A stretch of DNA of 64,000 bases. It comes from Tretioscincus oriximinensis (taxonomy: Eukaryota; Chordata; Lepidosauria; Squamata; Gymnophthalmidae). The position numbers and the translations under genes are program-made. The DNA lies in assembly GCA_022410635.1 (NCBI GenBank), contig JAJVDF010000419.1, forward strand, positions 1 to 64,000, read 5' to 3'. Shown here one piece after another: positions 57,320 through 64,000 of the stretch (positions within the stretch are counted from its first letter, which is position 1; each line of letters begins with the position of its first letter). The notes beneath the pieces were generated by a model that was not told the DNA's origin, did not search any database, and was given only the letters and a program-made list of their open reading frames with translations.

Positions 57320-59550
57320 AAGTTTCATAATCCTGTGTTGCAGTGTTGNTTGTCCCTATATGTATCAATTGAAATGGGCAGTCATCTGTAAGACAAAAGA
57401 GTCTTGGCAGCACATCTCGTGAGATTATGTCAGGTGTGCACACAGCTAACGGGGGTTTGCTACCACGTTATAAGGTGTGAGCACATCAGAGGCAGCTGAT
57501 CATCAGGATACGGACACGTGTAGAATCTGACTCCCATCAAGAACTCACACAGTGGCCATAAACTTAGATCAAGAGGCAAGATCTAGGANGCCCACGTGGG
57601 TTATGGAACCTCCAGAGCACCCCTGTGCGCTGGTTTTTATTGACATTGGATCAGAAGGCGTGTACAAGAAAACAGATGTCAGAGATTGGGTGTTCCGAAG
57701 GTGTGGTTTGGGNCGGATTGGAGGTGGCCTCAGGTTGTGACAGCTGCGTGACGTTTCTCCCTCCTCCCAAGGGGTGCAGCCTGTGTCAGAAAACTCCAAA
57801 TATGGGTATGGTTTGGGTGGTACAAGATTGATCTCTGTAGTTTTCAGGACCTGTGACCGGTCGTTNACCTCCTGGAGAGGTGATAGCCAGAACGTCCTCA
57901 GGGCTTCCAGGCAGTTGATTAATGTCATTAAGCCAAAGCTCCTGAGATAATGAGTGCACCTAGAGATAATGGGTGCAGGTAAACATGGCAAAGATGGGTG
58001 TTGCTTCAGGGCAGGAAGGGAGATTACCTCTCTTGCAANACCCTGTGCTGGAAATTTCCCAAACTTTTTGCAGACATGAGGCATGTGCTTTTAGAAACCA
58101 ATGCTTGTATACTTTTATATCAAATATATTATGCCANTTAATATATTCCTAATAGAGAACCCCGACACACAGCTACTTCTGTTCCTCTCAATAGGGAATC
58201 CACCACAACCACCATTCTCCTTTTCTTCTTCTTCTCTGGGGTAGTTTGTTTCCTCCGTTCAATATGTTACTGAGTGCTTCACCGTTTCAGCCTCTGCTTC
58301 TGAAATCATTTTCTATACTGCAGACATATTGTGACTTACTATTTTATGATGTTTTTATATTAATTGTTTGCTAAGAAAATGACATATGTAATGGACAGCG
58401 GCCATCCCNTTGGCTGCAGGGAGAGAGGGCGGCACTGGTAGTACCATGTTGGGGGAACGGAGAGCGGAGTTCCCTCAACGTGGCGGTTCCCATGGGGAAA
58501 CAAAGCCACTAATGAAGGTAAAAATTGCCAGAATAGCTCTATGCGCTCCATCACCGAATCCACAGTGGNTCAGTAGCTGCCACTGGCAATGGATATATAA
58601 TTATTCCACCCAAGTCTTGAAGAAGACACTGAGGGTCGAAATGTGTCAGCGCGTGAAAGATGAAAAACCATCTTATCCACAATATCACAGAAACCAATTT
58701 GGAAATTTTACANCTTTGGGAGGTTGGACTTTCTTGAGACCCCCATTAAAAGCATACTAAGGACTTCGACTTTGTATGTACTAAATAGGATACTGTGTTT
58801 AGTGACTTCAGNGGACTCAATGATTGTATCATCAATTNGATTTGTGGCACATATACTTTTATGATATTATTGTGGTATATAGACATGTATTGTTGCCGTT
58901 TCGGTTTGGACATTTATTGTAGGGTGACATATTGTGACTTTCATCAAAAGTTGTTGATTGAATAGGCTTCATCNCTTCAACGATATGAGTATACCTTCTC
59001 CATTTATTCATATCAAATTTAAGCAAATATAAACATTAAAAAGTGTAATATGACAAGCATCTTTCATAAATGACAATATAGAGTAAAAACAGGCCTAGTN
59101 GACCAACTTTTCTCTCTCTAATTAGTTGTTTCCAACATGCCAAACATCGCAATGTGAAGAAAATCAGACTGGGCTGCTGTAAACAAAGCCAGACAGTTTT
59201 CAGCCTGTGGTGGTTTTTTCNAGTGGTTTTTCCTGGTTGGTTTTACAGTTGTTAGTTTTGAGGCAATCCTCTGAATCTTCTCAGTTTAACCTATCAAGAT
59301 TCTTGGATATAAAATGAAATAATTGTCACTTCTATGTAATGTTGGACACCAACTCTGTATGCCCACAAACAGTACAAGCCACATCAGAATAGACTGAAAT
59401 CTGCTCATTTCTCAAAGGAAGGTGATAATTTTACATGGAGATATGGAGCATTTATTACTGTTGTGAGGGTTTGTTTGGATTTGAGAATACACCCTCTTCT
59501 CCTTTTCCTATCTACCAGGTTAAGGATACCCACGACCTCTACCCCAGCAG
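57320..59550. other. No gene recognised
   Basis: One block at 58420-58500 resembles 27295-27375 (GAGAGAGGGC-GCAC-GGTAG and GAGAGCGGAGTTCCC), so it is a repeat. The rest, with several N bases, shows no supported exon. The missing tail-end exons of R4 could lie here, but none was identified. Confidence 0.4.
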
Positions 59551-59554
59551 GACT

Positions 59555-60437
59555 AGGCTGATCAGGTGACCCTTTCGGGGGAGGGAAACCCCCCGATTGG
59601 GTTGTTTATCCCACCCTGGGGGGGGGGGGGGATTTCCACATTTTTTTGCTGAGGAAAAAAAAATATGTTTTTTTAAAAATTCACTGCACAGCCACTAGGG
59701 GGTCTGGCAACCCTCCCTTCAGCAAAAAAAGAGAAGAAAATGCAAGTTTCTCACACACTTAAAAAATTCTCCACACTTTGGAACATTTGGAAGTATACAA
59801 AATCATGCATGGGATGGACAGGGTGAGTAGAGAAAAAATGTTTTCTCTATCACACAACACAAGGACCAGAGGGCCCTCCTTAAAACTGTTGGGTAGAAAA
59901 GTGAGAACAGACAAAGGAAAGTATTTTTTCACCCAGAGGGTCGTCGGCCTGTGGAATTTACTTCCTGAAGAGGTGGTGGTAGCTAACAGCTTTGATAGTT
60001 TCAAGACAGGACTAGACAGGTTTATGGACACCAAGGGTATAAATGGATACTAGGATGGATGTCTTGATGTTGCCTCCAGGGTGGAGCAACAGGCAGGACT
60101 CCTGAAATACCATTTGCAGGGAGTCATAAACAGGAGCATATTTTGCTTTCCTCTGTTCGGACTGCCCAGGTGCATCTGGTGGGCCTTTGTGTGACACAGA
60201 ATGCTGCACTTGATGGGCCGTGGCCTGATCCAGTATGGCTCTTCTTATGTTCTTATTCTCACGCACTTCGAGAAATACTTGCGCACTTCAAAAAATTTGC
60301 AAGTGCTCTGCAGATTTCTCAAGCGAGCATTTCGGAGGGGTATGCATGTTGGTGGGTGATTTGCATATTCATGAATATGCAAAAGAGCATGAATATTAAT
60401 TGCCCCAGTTTGGGCCTCAGAAAATCTGCTCAGTCTA
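59555..60437 (+). mobile_element. MITE (TAGGCTGACCAGAT family) with a nested CR1
   Basis: Left end TAGGCTGATCAGGTGACCC and right end AAATCTGCTCAGTCTA bracket a CR1 3' segment at about 59770-60256 that ends TATGTTCTTAT. Without it the element is about 400 bases, the family length. Confidence 0.75.
59770..60256 (+). mobile_element. CR1-type LINE 3' end
   Basis: Encodes EVYKIMHGMDRVSREKMFSLSHNTRTRGPSLKLLGRKVRTDKGKYFFTQRVVGLWNLLPEEVVV in pieces and ends with the standard 3' terminus. Cleanest copy of this segment. Confidence 0.85.
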
Positions 60438-61269
60438 CAGCAAGACTCCACTACCAAATATCACTTACCTTTACACCAGGGCCTTAGGGATTGTTTATGT
60501 GATTTCACTCTAAGAAGCCCCTTACCAAGAGCAGGGACTTTTTTACTGACAAGAGACCACCAAGTATTACCTCATCAAGGATTAAGCTTTATACCTTTTT
60601 GCTTACTGTGCTGCTGTCCAGAGATGGCCAACAAGGGTAATCAGAAACACAACTTTATTTTAGAAACAAGAATAAAGATAATGAAATGGTGTATCGTCTT
60701 TATATGAATCGTCTTCATACGACTCTTCATATCAAGTCCTTACATGAATAGCTTTGTTTTCAAGACACAGTGAGTACTCTCAGGGCCCTTCCACACAAGG
60801 TTCTCCTACCAGATTGGTAGGATCATTATGATACCTCTGCCACACAATACAACGGAGCTTTCGCTATCCTCCCGGGTTACAAAGCTCTGTTGTACAGAAT
60901 AGCAGATTGTGAGTCCACCTCTTCCAACCCAGAGTGAGGAAATGTCTATATATAGGGATAAAACAAACACCTAAGGTAGATCACTCAACAACAAGACTAA
61001 GGGGACTTTGGTGGGAAGTAAAGCAATTACAGCACCAAGGCCCAAGGAAGGAAAACATAGTAGTGTGTCATCCATTTTGACATCCATTAATTTCATTCGT
61101 ATCAAGGAGAACCGAGACGGGAGTTTTGCAGTTTGAATGGATATAGAAAACAGAGAGTTCACCCTGTGCAGTTTATACTGCCTGTAGCACCTGGTGGAAA
61201 TTCCTCTTTTTCACACCCATTAAAGCAGCAAAACTCCTGTCCTGCTTTTTTGTGGAAACCCTAACTTAC

Positions 61270-61365
61270 CTGTTCCTGAAACCTTGGGAATGGTAGTTGC
61301 TTTGCTGTGTTTCTGGTATGATGTAGCGTTCCGTGTAAATTTGCATATTGTTTCCTCCTTCATCC
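61270..61365 (-). CDS. R4 exon: cytoplasmic tail, open
   Basis: The exon is 96 bases, phase 2 to 2, acceptor AATATTGCAG and donor GGAACAG|GTAAGT. It encodes RDEGGNNMQIYTERYIIPE, then TQQSNYHSQGFRN. Three tyrosines; none fits the ITIM consensus exactly. This full-length open copy shows that the exons in R2 and R3 are truncated versions of a coding exon. Confidence 0.7.
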
Positions 61366-61399
61366 CTGCAATATTTTGAATCATTTTAGTTGTTACGCA

Positions 61400-62130
61400 T
61401 CAATACTTGTTCTGAGGATAATTAATTGTACTACTAGGGTACTACTGTTGCCGGTCTGGCTAATGCAACAGGTGACTAGCTGGGCAGTTGTGTGTGGGTC
61501 AAGGTGTCTGGCAGCTCACAGGGCTGAGGATGGACCCTCAAATGGGTCTGCTAGCCATGCGGTGGTATGTGGGCACNCCACCTGGTTGGCTCACTGGGGT
61601 GGGGGACACACAGGGTTGTTGTGGATGAGGGTTGGGTGATGTGGGGCTCTGGTATTTCAGAGCAAGCCCAAGGTTGTGCCGTCTAATCCACTATTTTTGA
61701 GGGTGATCAGCCAATCACCTCTGTCGGAAGTGATGGACACTGAGAGTGTCCACTCACCTCGATTAGAAGGCCGATCGCCACAATGGATTTTCGTAATAAG
61801 AATAACCAGTTTGTAGTTAATGAAGAAAAAAAAGGAGAAACTTATTTCTATTTTTCTCCCAGTGCATATGGTACTCATGATCTCCTGGGCATGTGGGAGA
61901 CAAATGGTGCCCCTCCTGAATCACAATACAACCCATATTGGTTTTGCTGCCTTTCAAATGTAGCCCTTTAAGCCAAGACTCAAGTTTTTCCCTGTTCAGA
62001 CTTTTCTTTTTTTAATAATCCTGGTCAAGCAGGNGCATAACTCACCTTCCCAAGGAGCCTAGTTTGTTCTCTTGCCTAAGTCTATCCTTGATAGCTTCAA
62101 CCCAAATGTAACCACAGTCTCTCCAACTCA
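61400..62130. other. R4 intron, no gene recognised
   Basis: Parts align with 41770-42110 and 42600-42740 of the R3 unit (for example TATTTCTCCCAGTGC and CTGGTCAAGCAGGTGCATAACTCACC). The middle (61440-61780) is unique. Confidence 0.5.
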
Positions 62131-62134
62131 GTAC

Positions 62135-62252
62135 CTTCTGCCCCCTAGTTGGCGTTTCTTGATGATCATGTAACCAACTACGATTCCCAGCAAGACGATG
62201 ACACGCCAGGCAATGCAGGGTCCAATTAAGTGGTAGAATCCCTGTATTTTTT
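62135..62252 (-). CDS. R4 exon: transmembrane segment with arginine
   Basis: The exon is 118 bases, phase 1 to 2. The acceptor is taken as CCTTTTTTTAAAG at 62253 because the nearer ATACAG would break phase with Ig2. It encodes KIQGFYHLIGPCIAWRVIV, then LLGIVVGYMIIKKRQLGGR. CIAWR and KKRQ are identical to R2/R3. Donor AGAAG|GTACTG. Confidence 0.7.
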
Positions 62253-62629
62253 CTTTAAAAAAAGGCATTAAAAAGTATTAGTGAAACGAGTATGCTCAGC
62301 ATGGAAATATGAAAACAACTTTAGCCGTAGAAAGAAAAATTAGGGCTCAGAGATCTAACTGCACTCCATTGAGGAGGAAAGGTCACTCCTGAAATGTCCA
62401 TCATTCCACTGTGTACCTGGATGTTCAAGACAAATCCTATTTCTCAAACTCTCCCATTGAAGTGGTTTTGAGAGGCATTCTGGCTTCTACAATGAAGGCA
62501 ATCTCACGTCCTTCATGTTAGAAGCCAGTGAAAACCATGTCCACTATAAAAATTCTGTATTTTAATTAAACAATATGCGTTATACTTTTTTTTCCCTGTG
62601 GGTAGTATCCAAGGGATTTTTAGTTTCAG

Positions 62630-62890
62630 ATTAGAAGAAGAGCTGGGTTTTTTTACCCCACTTTTCTCATCCAAAGGGACTCAAAAAGGCTTTTGAGCTT
62701 CTTTTTGCCTGAAAACTTACATTCTGTCTTCCCCATCACACTGAGATGATGGTACCTATTCATCTACTCGTGGTCACTCACATTCGAACAGCAAGGTTGG
62801 CTGAAGCTAAGGCTGGTAGAGGGCCTCGAACAACCAACCTTTCTGTTGAAAAGTGCGTTCTTAAGTTCTGCGCCACCCTGCCTCTTTTAT
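62630..62890 (-). mobile_element. SINE, pol III-type
   Basis: GGGTTTTTTTACCCCACTTTTCTCATCC at the left and CTCGAACAACCAACC...CTTAAGTTCTGCGCCACC at the right match 23370-23700 in layout. Confidence 0.55.
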
Positions 62891-63631
62891 GGCCACATCC
62901 ACATATTTGGAAATTACCTCTACAGGTGTGTCCTAGAGGCAGGTCTGCCAGAGTGAATTGTGGACCATCAGCGTTGATTGCGCTGAAACGATCCATTTCC
63001 CTGTGATTTCTGATCACGGTAGAAAGGGCAGGACGGTGTTCTCAGGGCTACATATGGCATCGGGACCTGCAAGACTTCAGCAACTGCTGTGAACAGTCGG
63101 GCAAAGTCCCTCGAGATCAGGTGCTCAGCAGCCAATTGCATGCAGGGGCGTGCAGTGGCTGTGGAAGCAACGTGAGTGGAAGAAGAGCAAGTGTGGGCAG
63201 GGTGGGGGATGACTTATAGATCGATATAGCCATATATCTCATGCCATAAGCCTGTATGTGGATGCAGCTTAATCTGTGAAGATGTCTTCCCAATTGACTA
63301 GTGGTCCTNCTTCCACATGGTGGATGGGCTTAAGGGAGACAATATCCACCATGAGAACACTCTGTCCTTACTGGATGGAAGGTAGACCAGGCTAGACAAC
63401 TTGAAAAGGTGTTCTATTGGACCTTTTAGAGCCATCGATGGTTGCTAAATTGAATCATGGAATCATGTACATATGATGTATTCCTTGCCTGATTAGACTG
63501 GGATGCCAAAGATCAGGCAAATAACCATCNCAATGCAACTCTATCACATTCCATTTGCCTTGTTTCTATTCTAAAAAAGGCCTAAAAGTTGCAACCCTCC
63601 CGTTCACGGTTCTAAGGCCTCCATACATTAC

Positions 63632-63946
63632 CTAGGCAATTTTCTGGGTCTCGTGGATCCTCCGTGTGTCCTGAATCATCCAAGCAGTAGCCATGGTCAT
63701 GGGTATCTATGCATGTGGGATGAATGCAGTACCACAGACCATACATATTGCTATCAAAACGTTTTGAATAGAAGGTATAATTTGTTATCTGTTTATTGTT
63801 TATGTCTTTCAAGTGGTCATCCCCATTAAATATCCACTGGACGGAAAGATCGTCTTGCTCAGACGTTGTGCCATTACAAGACTTACATGTGAGTCTTACA
63901 AAGTTGCCTTTTAAAGGGAACTCTGGAGTGACAATGATTCTTGAAT
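63632..63946 (-). CDS. R4 exon: Ig-like domain 2
   Basis: The exon is 315 bases, phase 1 at both ends, acceptor CTTCTTCCTAG and donor G|GTAATG. It encodes 105 residues: VRLTCKSCNGTT (CxxCN), VQWIFNGDD, NYTFYSKRF, YGLWYCIHPTCIDTHDHGYCLDD, then DPENCL. Family motifs conserved; longer than R2/R3 by four to six residues. Two or three sequons. No disruption. Confidence 0.85.
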
Positions 63947-64000
63947 CTAGGAAGAAGAAGAAGAAGAAGAAAAGGGTAAGCCCACACAACTTCCTCTGTG

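Larger units (their letters stand above)
61270..63946 (-). other. Receptor R4 locus (partial): Ig2, TM and tail exons
   Basis: Minus-strand exons Ig2 63632-63946, TM 62135-62252 and tail 61270-61365 share borders and phases with R2/R3. Ig1 and signal exons should lie beyond the right edge. R4 is the most diverged - strand member. Its tail exon is open to its donor, so the protein continues into an exon I did not find. TM arginine present. Confidence 0.75.

Noticed and set aside
63612..63631. Extension of the R4 Ig2 frame past 63632
   Set aside because: The GTAATG donor, aligned with GTGAGT in R2 and R3, ends the exon; the remaining residues are intron read-through.
1..64000. tRNA, rRNA or CRISPR features
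   Set aside because: The tRNA-like boxes all lie in SINEs, and no repeat-spacer array or rRNA stretch was seen.

Overview
The window looks like nuclear DNA from a reptile, most likely a squamate. This is inferred from its repeats: many CR1-type LINE pieces in both orientations, tRNA-derived SINEs, L1-like 3' ends, short inverted-repeat DNA elements, and a Gmr1-type LTR element with a SCAN-like capsid. There is no bacterial-style gene packing. Real coding sequence is a small part of the window and lies in short exons with good splice sites. Scattered N bases and one 262-base gap mark it as draft assembly.

The genes belong to one small family of two-Ig-domain transmembrane receptors that I cannot match to a named family. 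One member (R1) is on the + strand at 4.8-11.4 kb: an Ig V-like exon, a second Ig-like exon, a transmembrane (TM) exon, a short cytoplasmic exon and a last exon. That last exon carries two motifs fitting the ITIM consensus (LHYAQL and IVYEGI). Three members lie on the - strand, transcribed towards R1: R2 (35.5 to 17.1 kb), R3 (50.7 to 40.0 kb) and R4 (from beyond the right edge down to 61.3 kb). R2 and R3 have signal-peptide, Ig1, Ig2, TM, tail and 3'-terminal exons. For R4 the Ig2, TM and tail exons are visible. All splice phases agree: 1-1 for both Ig exons, 1-2 for the TM exon. All three - strand members have an arginine inside the TM segment (CIAWR) and no ITIM. R1 has no charged residue there. 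This is the layout of a paired inhibitory/activating receptor cluster, where the Arg-bearing members would signal through ITAM adaptors and R1 through phosphatases. The pairing is an inference from sequence; the exons and motifs are seen directly.

R2 and R3 sit in a segmental duplication: about 17.1-36.1 kb matches about 40.0-51.4 kb, differing mainly by transposon insertions. A solo LTR with a 5-bp target duplication is present in the R2 copy, and its empty site is visible in the R3 copy. R4 belongs to a third, more diverged unit. Partial copies of tail, terminal and TM-like exons between 8 and 19 kb suggest older copies that decayed.

The rest is transposon-derived. Examples are an L1 inserted in a CR1 with a 14-bp target duplication (3.4-4.2 kb), two hAT-like elements with 8-bp target duplications (1.8 and 30.7 kb), a fold-back MITE family with ends TAGGCTGACCAGAT, near-complete but broken CR1 copies (24.2-26.5, 37.0-39.4 and 45.2-47.1 kb), and a dead Gmr1-like retrotransposon (53.1-57.3 kb). 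I saw no tRNA, rRNA or CRISPR.
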